A stretch of 64,000 nucleotides of DNA from Umezawaea tangerina (GTDB lineage Bacteria > Actinomycetota > Actinomycetes > Mycobacteriales > Pseudonocardiaceae): contig NZ_PVTF01000001.1 in NCBI RefSeq assembly GCF_003002815.1, positions 248,001 to 312,000 of the forward strand. The letters are read 5' to 3'. The translations under genes and the position numbers were made by a program. The notes beneath the pieces were generated by a model. The model saw only the letters and a program-made list of their open reading frames with translations, searched no databases and had not been told where the DNA came from. Positions 8,020-16,286 of this stretch are shown here, piece after piece. Position 1 is the first letter of the stretch. Every line of letters starts with the position of its first letter.

Positions 8020-8889
8020 ATGAGCAGCGTGACGGACAAGATCGCGGCGCGTCTTCCCAAGATCGTCGGCGACCGGGGCGAGCGCCCGCCGGTCGTCGCC
8101 GCCGTGCGGTTGCACGGCGTGATCACCCCGACGCCGACGCCGGTGGCCCGCAACTCGATCAGCCTGCAGAACCTGGAGACCGCGCTGACCCGCGCGTTCG
8201 ACCACGATCGGCTGGTCGCGGTGGCGCTGCTGATCAACTCGCCCGGTGGGGCGCCGACGCAGTCGGCGCTGGTGGCGGAGCGGATCCGGGAGCTGGCGGC
8301 GAAGAAGAAGGTGCCGGTGCTCGCGTTCTGCGAGGACCTGGCCGCCTCGGGCGGGTACTGGCTGGCGTGCGCGGGTGACGAGATCTACGCGCACGGGACG
8401 TCCATGGTCGGGTCGATCGGCGTGGTCAGCGCGGGTTTCGGGCTGAACGGGCTGATCGCGAAGTACGGCGTCGAGCGGCGGGTGTACACGGCCGGGGCGA
8501 ACAAGGTGCGGCTCGACCCGTTCCAGCCGGAGAAGCCGGAGGACGTGGAGTGGCTGAAGGGGCTGCACCTGCAGCTGCACGGCCAGTTCATCGACTGGGT
8601 GAAGGAGCGCCGCGGCGGGAAGCTCACCGCGACCGACGACGAGCTGTTCACCGGTGAGGTCTGGACCGGGGTGAAGGCGCTCGAACTGGGGCTGGTCGAC
8701 GGCCTCGGGACGGTTCGCAGCGTGGTCGCGGAGCGGTTCCCGGACGCCGAGATCAGCATCGCCGAACCCAAGAAGAACCTGCTGGCGAAGCTCGGGCTGT
8801 CCGGCGCGACCACCCGATCGGGGGACTTCGTGCTCGACGGTCTGGCCGCGCTGGAGGAACGTGCTCGCTGGTCGCGATTCGGATTGTGA
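8020..8889 (+). CDS. S49 family serine protease (SppA/SohB-like)
   Basis: A 289-residue protease of the signal-peptide-peptidase A family. The nucleophile is Ser110 in AASGGYWLA and the likely general base is Lys162 in GANKVRLDPF, the S49 dyad. The oxyanion region is INSPGGAPT near 73-80. It is a short single-domain form with no clear N-terminal membrane segment, unlike the double-domain SppA of E. coli. It may act on cleaved signal peptides or small membrane proteins. It lies between two regulatory groups with its own short upstream region. Confidence 0.9.
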   Translation: MSSVTDKIAARLPKIVGDRGERPPVVAAVRLHGVITPTPTPVARNSISLQNLETALTRAFDHDRLVAVALLINSPGGAPTQSALVAERIRELAAKKKVPVLAFCEDLAASGGYWLACAGDEIYAHGTSMVGSIGVVSAGFGLNGLIAKYGVERRVYTAGANKVRLDPFQPEKPEDVEWLKGLHLQLHGQFIDWVKERRGGKLTATDDELFTGEVWTGVKALELGLVDGLGTVRSVVAERFPDAEISIAEPKKNLLAKLGLSGATTRSGDFVLDGLAALEERARWSRFGL

Positions 8890-8960
8890 GATCAAGGTTC
8901 TCCAACGGCCGGTCGGTGGCGTAGACACGACCCCTCGCGGATGGGCAAGATGCGCACACA

Positions 8961-9797
8961 GTGAGTACCCATGACAACGCCGGCCTCCTCGTCCTGGCGG
9001 TGGACGACGAGGCGCCCGGTCTGAGCGAGATCAAGTTCCTGCTGGAGAGCAGCCCGCACATCCGCCGTGTGCTGACCGCCTTCGACGCCGCCGAGGCGCT
9101 GCGCATACTGCGCGGCGACTACGACGAGGAAGTGATGCAGCGGTCGAAGGACGGGCGTCCTCCGGTGGACGCGGTCTTCGCGGACATCAACATGCCCGGA
9201 CTCAGCGGCACCGACCTCGCCAGGGTGCTGAACGCCTTCCGCGCGCCGCCCGCGCTGGTCTTCGTGACCGGCGTGGAGCACTCGGAGGCCGTGGTGGCGT
9301 TCGAGGTCGGAGCCCTGGACTTCGTCACGAAGCCGATCAACGACGACCGGGTGAACAAGGCGATCGCGCGGGTGGTCGACCGGGTCAACCAGACGCCCGC
9401 CGTCGCCCCGGAGAGCCAGCCCGCCTACGTCGAGCCGACCGACGAGGAGGTCATCCCGGTCGAGCTCGGCGGCACGATCAAGCTCGTGCCGCGCGCCACC
9501 GTCCGGTTCGTCGAGGCGCAGGGCGACTACGCTCGCCTGCACACCGCCGAGGGCAGCCACCTGGTGCGGATCCCGCTGGCGCAGCTCGAGGAGCGCTGGG
9601 CCAACGCGGGCTTCGTCCGCATCCACCGCTCGTACCTGGTGGCGCTGCCCCTGGTCAGCGAGCTGCGGATGACGTCGAACGGCTACGCGGTCGTCATCGG
9701 CAGCGGTGCGGACGCGAAGGAGCTGCCGGTGAGCCGAAGGCACACGCGCGAGCTGAAGGAGCGCATCGTGCGTCCTCCGAAGAGCAGTTGGGGATGA
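8961..9797 (+). CDS. LytTR-type response regulator
   Basis: A 278-residue regulator with a receiver domain (about 9-130; acidic pocket D15, D16, phosphoacceptor D75 in FADINMPG, conserved K at about 117) and a C-terminal LytTR DNA-binding domain (about 160-272, with VRFVEAQGDYARLHT and FVRIHRSYLVAL). The linker is proline-rich. It most likely works with the LytS-type kinase at 3643-4902. The next gene overlaps it by four bases (ATGA) and is followed by symporters, which suggests control of their expression. GTG 8961 fits the domain start. Confidence 0.92.
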   Translation: MSTHDNAGLLVLAVDDEAPGLSEIKFLLESSPHIRRVLTAFDAAEALRILRGDYDEEVMQRSKDGRPPVDAVFADINMPGLSGTDLARVLNAFRAPPALVFVTGVEHSEAVVAFEVGALDFVTKPINDDRVNKAIARVVDRVNQTPAVAPESQPAYVEPTDEEVIPVELGGTIKLVPRATVRFVEAQGDYARLHTAEGSHLVRIPLAQLEERWANAGFVRIHRSYLVALPLVSELRMTSNGYAVVIGSGADAKELPVSRRHTRELKERIVRPPKSSWG

Positions 9798-10243
9798 CGA
9801 GGAACGACATGGGGTCGGGTCCTCCGGGTCAACCGGACCAGCCGCAGCCGGGTGAGCGGGACGCCTGGTTGGCGGTGTCGGGCCGCAAGCAGCGGCGGCG
9901 CCGGGTGGTGCTGGCCGACAGCAAGGGCCGTGGTCGGGCGATGCGCACGATCATCGAGCTCGAGGAGCAGACCAGCGTCGGGGAGAAGCTGGTCCGCGAC
10001 CTGATCAACACCCAGCTGCGGACGGCGTTCCTGCTGGGCGCGGGCACGTTGCTGGTCCTGTGCGCGATGCCCGCGCTGTTCCTGTGGGTCCCCGCGGTCT
10101 CCGAGGTGCAGCTCGCGGGCGTCCGGCTGCCGTGGATCATGCTCGCCCTGCTGCCGTTCCCGGCCTTCTACGGCATCGGGTACTGGTTCCGCCGCACCGC
10201 CGAGCGCCACGAGCGCGACTTCGTGAACATGGTCGACCGCTGA
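9794..10243 (+). CDS. Small membrane protein upstream of symporter (DUF485-like role)
   Basis: A 149-residue protein with a basic cytoplasmic N-terminal half (two RRRR/GRGR clusters) and two hydrophobic segments (about 80-103 and 112-133). ATG 9794 overlaps the LytTR gene stop, and the symporter start lies one base past this stop. Position and topology copy the DUF485-ActP pair further down, although the sequence is longer and only loosely similar. A partner of the following transporter is inferred, not shown. Confidence 0.65.
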   Translation: MTRNDMGSGPPGQPDQPQPGERDAWLAVSGRKQRRRRVVLADSKGRGRAMRTIIELEEQTSVGEKLVRDLINTQLRTAFLLGAGTLLVLCAMPALFLWVPAVSEVQLAGVRLPWIMLALLPFPAFYGIGYWFRRTAERHERDFVNMVDR

Positions 10244-10244
10244 C

Positions 10245-12047
10245 ATGACCAAGGACCTGTGGAGCCTGACCGGTGTCGTGGTGGTCGCGGTCGTCACGTT
10301 CCTGCTCGGCTTCGTGGGGTCCCGGCGCGCGAACACCACCCCCGACTTCCTGGTCGCCCGCCGCGCGGTGCCGTCGACCCGCAACGCCGCCGCGATCTCC
10401 GGCGAGTACCTGTCCGCGGCGTCGTTCCTCGGGGTCGCGGGCCTGGTGCTCAAGGACGGCATCGACGCCCTCTGGTACCCGATCGGCTTCACGGCCGGCT
10501 ACCTGGCGCTGATGCTGTTCGTCGCCGCGCCGCTGCGCCGGTCCGGCGCGTACACGCTGCCCGACTTCGCCGAGGCCCGGCTGGGGTCGGCGGGTCTGCG
10601 ACACGTCTGCACGTTCTTCGTGGTGTGCATCGGCGTGCTGTACCTGGTGCCGCAGCTGCAGAGCGCGGGCCTGACGCTGAACACGATCACCGGCCTGCCC
10701 GCGTGGCTGGGCGGCGCGGTCGTCACGGCCATCGTGGTGATCAACGTGCTCGGCGGCGGGATGCGCGCGATCACGCTGGTGCAGGCCTTCCAGTACTGGG
10801 GCAAGCTGTTCGCGATCGCCGCGCCGACGTTCATCCTGTTCACCGTGTTCCTGGCGGGCCCGAACACCGGCGCGCAGCGGATCGACGACGGCGGGCTGCT
10901 GCGGTTCACCAAGGACATCACCTTCACCACCAGCGAGCCCGTGCGGGTCCAGGTCCCGGAGGGGATGAACCTGGAGGTCGACGGCGTCGTGAACGGCACG
11001 GCCGTCGACGGCATGGTGCTCTGGAACAAGGGGCTGTACACGCTCGGCGCCGAGACGACGCTGAGCGTCAGGGCGGGCACGGCGGTCCCGGTCGTCGACG
11101 GGGCGCCGAACACGAACGAGAGCTGGCTGAAACCGCAGCAGAACGGGCTTTCCGGCCTGTTCGAGACGTACTCGCTGATCTTCGCGACGTTCCTCGGCAC
11201 CATGGGCCTGCCGCACGTGCTGGTCCGCTTCTACACGAACCCGGACGGCACGGCGGCCCGCCGGACGGCGCTGCACGTGCTGTACCTGCTCGGCCTGTTC
11301 TACATCTTCCCCACCGTGCTGGGCGTGGTGTCGCGCCAGTTCCTGCCGCAGCTGCTGGTCACCGGCAAGACGGACGCCGCCGTGCTGATGCTGCCGAACA
11401 CGATGATGCCCAACCTCGGCGGCCAGATCCTCGGCGCGATCGTGGCGGCGGGCGCGTTCGCCGCGTTCCTGTCGACGTCGTCGGGCCTGGTGGTGAGCGT
11501 GGCGGGGGTGGTGTCGACGGACATCCTGCCGGGCAAGGTGCGGGACTTCCGGTGGGCGACGGTGCTGACCGGCGCGGTCGCGATCGGGCTCGCGCTGGTC
11601 CTGCCGCGCGGCGACGCGTCGCTCACGGTGGCGATGTCGTTCGCGCTGGCCGCGTCCACGTTCTGCCCGATGCTGGTGCTGGGCATCTGGTGGCGCGGTC
11701 TCACCTGGGTGGGCGCGGTGTGCGGCCTCGTCGCGGGGGGTGGTCTGGTGATCCTGTCCCAGATCACGACCGTGATCAGCAGCTACACCGGGCACTGGGC
11801 GCCGTCGGTGGCGTCGCAGCCGGCGCTGGTGACGGTGCCGGTCGCGTTCATCACGATGATCGTCGTGAGCAAGGGCACGAGCCGCCGCCGCCCGGACGAC
11901 GTGAGCCAGATCCTGCTGCGCCTGCACGCCCCGGACCCGCTGGGCTTCATCCGCGACCGGGACGTGGCCAGGTTCGGGTCGGTCGAGGAGCGGGCGCGGC
12001 TGGACGCGAAGCACCGCGGCGCGGGCCCCTACCGTCCGCTCGCGTAA
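10245..12047 (+). CDS. Solute:sodium symporter family transporter (ActP-like)
   Basis: A 600-residue SSS-family transporter. Shared signatures include the FLVARRAVPSTRNAAAISGE stretch near residue 37, EYLSAASFLGVAG at the sodium-site helix, GGMRAITLVQAFQYWGK, and MGLPHVLVRFYT. It is longer than ActP because of a polar insertion of about 110 residues between TM helices near 205-315, rich in glycine, asparagine and threonine. Likely substrates are acetate, pyruvate or propionate-type monocarboxylates; the insertion makes the exact substrate uncertain. It is co-transcribed with the LytTR gene and the small membrane gene. Confidence 0.88.
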   Translation: MTKDLWSLTGVVVVAVVTFLLGFVGSRRANTTPDFLVARRAVPSTRNAAAISGEYLSAASFLGVAGLVLKDGIDALWYPIGFTAGYLALMLFVAAPLRRSGAYTLPDFAEARLGSAGLRHVCTFFVVCIGVLYLVPQLQSAGLTLNTITGLPAWLGGAVVTAIVVINVLGGGMRAITLVQAFQYWGKLFAIAAPTFILFTVFLAGPNTGAQRIDDGGLLRFTKDITFTTSEPVRVQVPEGMNLEVDGVVNGTAVDGMVLWNKGLYTLGAETTLSVRAGTAVPVVDGAPNTNESWLKPQQNGLSGLFETYSLIFATFLGTMGLPHVLVRFYTNPDGTAARRTALHVLYLLGLFYIFPTVLGVVSRQFLPQLLVTGKTDAAVLMLPNTMMPNLGGQILGAIVAAGAFAAFLSTSSGLVVSVAGVVSTDILPGKVRDFRWATVLTGAVAIGLALVLPRGDASLTVAMSFALAASTFCPMLVLGIWWRGLTWVGAVCGLVAGGGLVILSQITTVISSYTGHWAPSVASQPALVTVPVAFITMIVVSKGTSRRRPDDVSQILLRLHAPDPLGFIRDRDVARFGSVEERARLDAKHRGAGPYRPLA

Positions 12048-12312
12048 CGCCCGAAGGTGACGAAAGTCTCGAACGGGTGAACCGTCGTGTATCGATCTGG
12101 TTAACGGTGAGGTTTGTCCGCTAAAGGGCACTTCACCTCGGCGTCTGTACCGCTCATCGCATCACTCGACTGCTGGGCGCAATGCCCCCATCGGGGTCTT
12201 ACTCCGAGTAGCCGCGCGTCTCTACGGTGCACCGCGTACCTGAAAGCACTCAGGAGGCATTACGTGCCCGTCACGTTGCTGACACCTACGACACGCATGC
12301 GAGGAGGGGACT
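12048..12312 (+). promoter_or_regulatory. Leader region of the DUF485-actP operon
   Basis: This 265-base gap follows the first symporter. It contains a less GC-rich stretch (about 12060-12125) able to hold a promoter, a short hairpin CCCCC-ATC-GGGG near 12186, and near its end AGGAGG followed by GTG at 12264 (see the leader reading frame). No factor site could be named with confidence; a LytTR direct repeat is possible but was not clear. Confidence 0.4.
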
Positions 12313-12326
12313 GTGAGCACTGCTGA
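12264..12326 (+). CDS. Possible 20-residue leader peptide
   Basis: GTG 12264 has a strong AGGAGG site seven bases upstream and opens a 20-codon frame that ends 14 bases inside the DUF485 gene. The peptide has TLLTPTTRMR in the middle and Cys-Glu-His-Cys at the end. The Shine-Dalgarno site is better than most in this window, and overlap with the next start suggests translational coupling. There is no homology evidence; it may be a leader or chance. Confidence 0.35.
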   Translation: MPVTLLTPTTRMRGGDCEHC

Positions 12327-12666
12327 GCACCCCCCGGCTGAGACGAATCCCGTTGACGAACACAACTGGGTCGAGGTCCAGAACAGCCCCGAGTTCGTCG
12401 AGCTGCGTCGCAGGCTGCGCAGCTTCGTGTTCCCGATGGCGGGCCTCTTCCTGGTCTGGTACCTGCTCTACGTCCTGCTGGCGGACTACGCGCACGGCTT
12501 CATGTCGACCAAGGTCCTCGGCAACATCAACGTCGGCCTGATCTTCGGCCTCCTCCAGTTCGTGTCGACGTTCGCGATCACGACGCTGTACGTGCGCCAC
12601 GCCAACAAGAACCTCGACCCGGCGGCCGAGCAGATCCGCACCAAGCTCGAAGGTGGCCACGCGTGA
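12313..12666 (+). CDS. DUF485 family membrane protein (YjcH-like)
   Basis: A 117-residue protein with a soluble N-terminus containing the DUF485 motif SPEFVELRRRLRSFVFP, two transmembrane helices (about 40-62 and 72-95) and YVRHANKNLDP at the end. DUF485 proteins precede ActP-type symporters throughout bacteria and are thought to assist them. GTG 12313 follows GAGGAGGGG. It overlaps the next gene by four bases (GTGA). Confidence 0.93.
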   Translation: MSTAEHPPAETNPVDEHNWVEVQNSPEFVELRRRLRSFVFPMAGLFLVWYLLYVLLADYAHGFMSTKVLGNINVGLIFGLLQFVSTFAITTLYVRHANKNLDPAAEQIRTKLEGGHA

Positions 12667-14252
12667 ACAACAACAACGCGGTGCTGAACATCAGCATCTT
12701 CGCCGTCTTCGTCGCGATCACGCTGGTCGTCGTCATCCGGGCGAGCCGCAACCAGAAGACCGCCGCCGACTACCTCGCGGCGGGCCGTGCGTTCACCGGC
12801 CCGCAGAACGGCATCGCCATCGCGGGCGACTACCTGTCGGCGGCCTCGTTCCTGGGCATCGCGGGTGCCATCGCGGTCAACGGCTACGACGGCTTCCTCT
12901 ACTCCATCGGCTTCCTGGTGGCCTGGCTCGTCGCGCTGCTGCTGGTCGCGGAACTGCTCCGCAACACCGGCAAGTACACGATGGGCGACGTGCTCGCGTT
13001 CCGGATGCGGCAGCGCCCGGTGCGCGCCGCGGCCGCGACGTCGACGATGGCCGTGTCCTTCTTCTACCTGCTGGCCCAGATGGCGGGCGCCGGTGGCCTC
13101 GTGGCCCTGCTGCTCGGCATCACCGGCAAGGGCGGCCAGGCGCTCGTCATCGCCGTGGTCGGCGGGCTGATGATCGCGTACGTGCTGATCGGCGGCATGA
13201 AGGGCACCACCTGGGTGCAGATCATCAAGGCCGTGCTGCTGATCATCGGCGCCGGCGTGATGACCCTCTGGGTGCTCGGCAAGTACGGCTTCAACCTGTC
13301 CGCGCTGCTCGGCGCGGCCGTGGACAACGCCCCGAAGGCGGGCGAGAAGATCCTCGGCCCCGGCCTCCAGTACGGCGCGACCGGCACCTCGAAGCTCGAC
13401 TTCCTGTCGCTGGGCCTCGCGCTGGTGCTCGGCACCGCCGGTCTCCCGCACATCCTGATGCGCTTCTACACGGTCCCGACCGCGAAGGAAGCCCGCCGCT
13501 CCGTGGTGTGGGCGATCTGGCTGATCGGCATCTTCTACCTGTTCACGCTGGTCCTCGGCTACGGCGCCGGTGCGCTGGTGGGCCCGGACAAGATCAACGC
13601 GGCACCCGGCAAGGTGAACTCGGCGGCTCCGCTGCTCGCCGAGGCCCTCGGCGGCCCGGTCCTGCTCGGCCTGATCGCCGCGGTCGCGTTCGCCACGATC
13701 CTCGCGGTGGTGGCCGGTCTGACGATCACCGCGTCGGCGTCGTTCGCGCACGACATCTACGCGAACATCATCAAGAAGGGGAAGCTGGAGGACAAGAACG
13801 CGGAGGTGAGGGTCGCCCGCATCACCGCGGTGGTGATCGGCGTCGTGGCCATCGGCGGCGGCATCGCGGCCAACGGCCAGAACATCGCGTTCCTCGTCGC
13901 GCTCGCGTTCGCGGTCGCCGCGTCCGCGAACCTGCCGACGATCCTCTACTCCCTGTTCTGGAAGCGGTTCAACACCGCGGGCGCGCTCTGGAGCATCTAC
14001 GGCGGCCTGTCGCTGACGATCCTGCTGATCGTGCTGTCGCCCGCGGTGTCCGGCAAGGCGACCTCGATGTTCCCGACCGCCGACTTCGACGTCTTCCCGC
14101 TGTCGAACCCCGGCATCGTGTCCATCCCGGTCTCGTTCCTGCTGGGCTACCTCGGCACGGTGCTGTCGAAGGAGAAGGACCCCGGCAAGTACGCCGAGAT
14201 GGAGGTGCGCGCCCTCACCGGCGTCGGCGCCGAGAAGGCGACCGTCCACTAG
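12663..14252 (+). CDS. actP: Cation/acetate symporter
   Basis: A 529-residue SSS-family transporter with about 13 predicted membrane helices. Family marks include ADYLAAGRAF, GDYLSAASFLGIAGAIA, KYTMGDVLAFRMRQ, GGMKGTTWVQIIKAVLL, and TAGLPHILMRFYTVP. It should import acetate and related monocarboxylates with a cation. It is coupled by a GTGA overlap to DUF485 and followed by a perfect 20-pair terminator, so it ends the transcription unit. The pairing with LutABC and the LytS/LytTR genes in the same 14 kb suggests a short organic acid uptake and oxidation block. Confidence 0.93.
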   Translation: MNNNNAVLNISIFAVFVAITLVVVIRASRNQKTAADYLAAGRAFTGPQNGIAIAGDYLSAASFLGIAGAIAVNGYDGFLYSIGFLVAWLVALLLVAELLRNTGKYTMGDVLAFRMRQRPVRAAAATSTMAVSFFYLLAQMAGAGGLVALLLGITGKGGQALVIAVVGGLMIAYVLIGGMKGTTWVQIIKAVLLIIGAGVMTLWVLGKYGFNLSALLGAAVDNAPKAGEKILGPGLQYGATGTSKLDFLSLGLALVLGTAGLPHILMRFYTVPTAKEARRSVVWAIWLIGIFYLFTLVLGYGAGALVGPDKINAAPGKVNSAAPLLAEALGGPVLLGLIAAVAFATILAVVAGLTITASASFAHDIYANIIKKGKLEDKNAEVRVARITAVVIGVVAIGGGIAANGQNIAFLVALAFAVAASANLPTILYSLFWKRFNTAGALWSIYGGLSLTILLIVLSPAVSGKATSMFPTADFDVFPLSNPGIVSIPVSFLLGYLGTVLSKEKDPGKYAEMEVRALTGVGAEKATVH

Positions 14253-14265
14253 GCACGCGCGAGAC

Positions 14266-14313
14266 GACCGCGAGAGCCCCCACCGAGATCCTCCGGTGGG
14301 GGCTCTCGCGGTC
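14266..14313 (+). terminator. Strong terminator after actP
   Basis: A perfect 20-base-pair inverted repeat: 14266-14285 (GACCGCGAGAGCCCCCACCG) pairs with 14294-14313 around an eight-base loop. There is no U-tract, as is common in actinomycetes. Confidence 0.85.
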
Positions 14314-14435
14314 GCGGGTTCCCGGCGCACCCCTCCGACGCCGGAACCCTCCCCCGGAACGAGGGTCCACCGGCGACCTTCAAGAAAACTCAAAAGCCGG
14401 TGCAACCGCGTTCCGCACAAGTGCGTAGGTGGGCT

Positions 14436-14927
14436 GTGCGACGCGACGACGAGTTCTCCCAGTTCTTCACGGGCCGGTTCGAGCAGGCCCGGCGCTCCGC
14501 GTACGCCTTGTGCGGCAACTGGTCCGAGGCGGAGGAGATCGCCCAGCACGCGTTCGTGAAGGTCTACGCGAAGTGGCCGAGGGTCCGCCGGGACAGCGCC
14601 GACGCGTACCTCCAGACGGTCATGACCCGGATCTTCCTCGACGCGCGGCGGCGGGTCCGCGGTCGCGAGCGGTCGGTGGCCGAGCCGCCGGACGTGGTGT
14701 CCCACGACCCGGTCGCGCCCGAACGGCACGGGCTGGTGCTGGCGTTGCAGCAGGTCCCGCCGCGGCAGCGGGCCGCGCTCGTGCTGCGGTTCGTGCTCGA
14801 CCTCTCCGTCGAGCAGGCCGCGCGGGCGATGGGCTGCTCGACCGGGACCGTGAAGAGCCAGACCGCCCGCGGCCTCGACGCCCTGCGCGCCGCCTACCTG
14901 ACCACCGACACCGCGGAGCGTGCCTGA
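14436..14927 (+). CDS. ECF sigma factor, SigE-like subgroup
   Basis: A 163-residue sigma factor. Region 2 covers about 6-75 (FSQFFTGRFEQARRSAYALCG, then AEEIAQHAFVKVYAKWPRV), and region 4 about 105-155 (LQQVPPRQRAALVLRFVLDL, then VEQAARAMGCSTGTVKSQTA, the helix-turn-helix). GTG 14436 has AGGTGGG upstream and matches the usual start. It shares one base with the next gene (TGATG), a putative membrane-bound partner. The target regulon is unknown. Confidence 0.9.
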   Translation: MRRDDEFSQFFTGRFEQARRSAYALCGNWSEAEEIAQHAFVKVYAKWPRVRRDSADAYLQTVMTRIFLDARRRVRGRERSVAEPPDVVSHDPVAPERHGLVLALQQVPPRQRAALVLRFVLDLSVEQAARAMGCSTGTVKSQTARGLDALRAAYLTTDTAERA

Positions 14928-15865
14928 TGCCCGACATCGAAGAGGAGCTGCGGGCGATGGCCGACGTGACCGCGCCGCCCTCCACCACCGCCCTCGACGA
15001 CGTGCTGCGCCGCGGCAGGCGCCGGGTGTACGCGCTGCGCGCCGGGGCCGTCGCGGGTGTCGTCGCCGTCGTCGCGGGCGCCGGGTTCACCGCGTTCGCG
15101 CTGCGCTCGGTCCCGACGTCCGCGCCGCCCGCCGACGGTCCGGTCGACGGACCCGTCGTCACGAGCACGACCACCCCCTCGGGACCGCCTGCCTGGTGGC
15201 CCGTGGTCGCCCTGCCCCCGCAGACGCCGTACGGCACCTGGCAGCCTGCCTCGTCCGCACCGCCCGGACCGGGGCGCGAGGTCCTGGCGGTCCCGCAGTG
15301 CGACTCGCACTGGGACGAGCAGGTGGTGGTCGACCTCGGGAGGGACACCGTGACGCCGACGGCGGCGGAGCGGTTCGACAGGGCGATCGACGAGGTCGCC
15401 GGGGTCGCGGTGCCGGGCGAACCGCAGACCGCCACCCTGGGGACGGACCCGGCGCAGCCCACCCACCACCGCTGGGTCGACGTGACCGACGCGGGCGGGA
15501 CCGGCAGCCTGACGATCAGCGAGGGCCGCTACTCCGGCACACCGCTGGAGGCAGCCGACCGGGAGGCGTTCCTCTCCGGCAACTGCGCGCCGCCGCACCG
15601 GCAGGTCAGGGACGACGGCACCGTGCTCCAGTACAGCTCGGTCATCCCGTCCGAGCCGTTCCAGTCGTTGACGCAGCGGATGCGGGTCTACCGGTCCAAC
15701 GGGCACGTCGTGGAGATCGTGCAGCGCAACTTCGGCACCCGCGACCTCCGGGTGAACGACGCCGACGGGTCGTTCGAGCGCCTGGGCCAGGGCCGGGCGA
15801 CGCTGCCGTTCAGCGACAGGCAGTTCACGGCGGTCGGGGAGGAAGTCGCCTCCGTGGTGTGGTGA
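14927..15865 (+). CDS. Membrane-anchored partner of the ECF sigma factor
   Basis: A 312-residue protein. A short cytoplasmic head (1-35, acidic then RRGRRR) is followed by one membrane helix (about 37-60) and a large extracytoplasmic part starting with a proline/threonine-rich linker. The outside domain has two cysteines likely to pair (C127 and C225). There is no HxxxCxxC zinc motif, so it is not a classic ZAS anti-sigma factor. Its coupling to the sigma gene suggests it controls or is controlled by it. The domain is not recognised. Confidence 0.7.
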   Translation: MPDIEEELRAMADVTAPPSTTALDDVLRRGRRRVYALRAGAVAGVVAVVAGAGFTAFALRSVPTSAPPADGPVDGPVVTSTTTPSGPPAWWPVVALPPQTPYGTWQPASSAPPGPGREVLAVPQCDSHWDEQVVVDLGRDTVTPTAAERFDRAIDEVAGVAVPGEPQTATLGTDPAQPTHHRWVDVTDAGGTGSLTISEGRYSGTPLEAADREAFLSGNCAPPHRQVRDDGTVLQYSSVIPSEPFQSLTQRMRVYRSNGHVVEIVQRNFGTRDLRVNDADGSFERLGQGRATLPFSDRQFTAVGEEVASVVW

Positions 15866-15888
15866 GCCGCGGAGCACCTGGGGGTCAT

Positions 15889-15923
15889 GGCGTCGGGCGG
15901 GTTCCTCACGCTCGCCCGACGCC
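15889..15923 (+). terminator. Terminator hairpin
   Basis: GGCGTCGGGCG at 15889-15899 pairs perfectly with CGCCCGACGCC at 15913-15923 over a 13-base loop, directly after the sigma-partner gene. Confidence 0.7.
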
Positions 15924-15945
15924 GTGTCGTGGCACCATCTACACC

Positions 15946-16284
15946 GTGACCGTGCCAAACGTTGAAGTGTCGGACGTCCCGGTGGAGCTGCCCGAGGGCA
16001 AGGTGCTGCTCGACGTGCGCGAGGACGACGAGTGGGCCGCCGGGCACGCGCCCGACGCGCTGCACATCCCGATGAGCGAGTTGGCGAGCAGGCTGGAGGA
16101 GCTGCCCGCCGACAGCGAGTTCTACGTGGTCTGCCGCATGGGCGGCCGGTCGGCCCGCGTCACCCAGTACCTGAACCAGAACGGCTGGGACGCGGTGAAC
16201 GTCGACGGCGGCATGCAGCAGTGGGCGACGCAGGGGCGCCCGCTGGTGGGCGGCGTCGGTGGCGCGGAGCCCGAGGTCATCTGA
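15946..16284 (+). CDS. Rhodanese-like domain protein
   Basis: A 112-residue single-domain rhodanese (sulfurtransferase). The active-site loop is VCRMGGRSAR with the catalytic cysteine near residue 64, and the LLDVREDDEWAAGHAPDALHIP and NVDGGMQQW motifs are intact. It probably carries persulfide sulfur in the cytoplasm. The GTG 15946 start gives the usual N-terminus. Confidence 0.92.
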   Translation: MTVPNVEVSDVPVELPEGKVLLDVREDDEWAAGHAPDALHIPMSELASRLEELPADSEFYVVCRMGGRSARVTQYLNQNGWDAVNVDGGMQQWATQGRPLVGGVGGAEPEVI

Positions 16285-16286
16285 TC

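Noticed and set aside
10137-12131. Long minus-strand open frame opposite the first symporter
   Set aside because: Composition is Arg/His/Asp-rich as expected for an antisense frame of a high-GC gene, and the plus strand encodes a clear SSS transporter.
12048-12263. LytTR direct-repeat binding site
   Set aside because: I looked for repeated LytTR-type 9-mers with 12-13 base spacing and saw no convincing pair.
12486-14729. Long minus-strand open frame opposite actP
   Set aside because: Same reason: no domain, biased composition, and it covers a definite actP and a perfect terminator.
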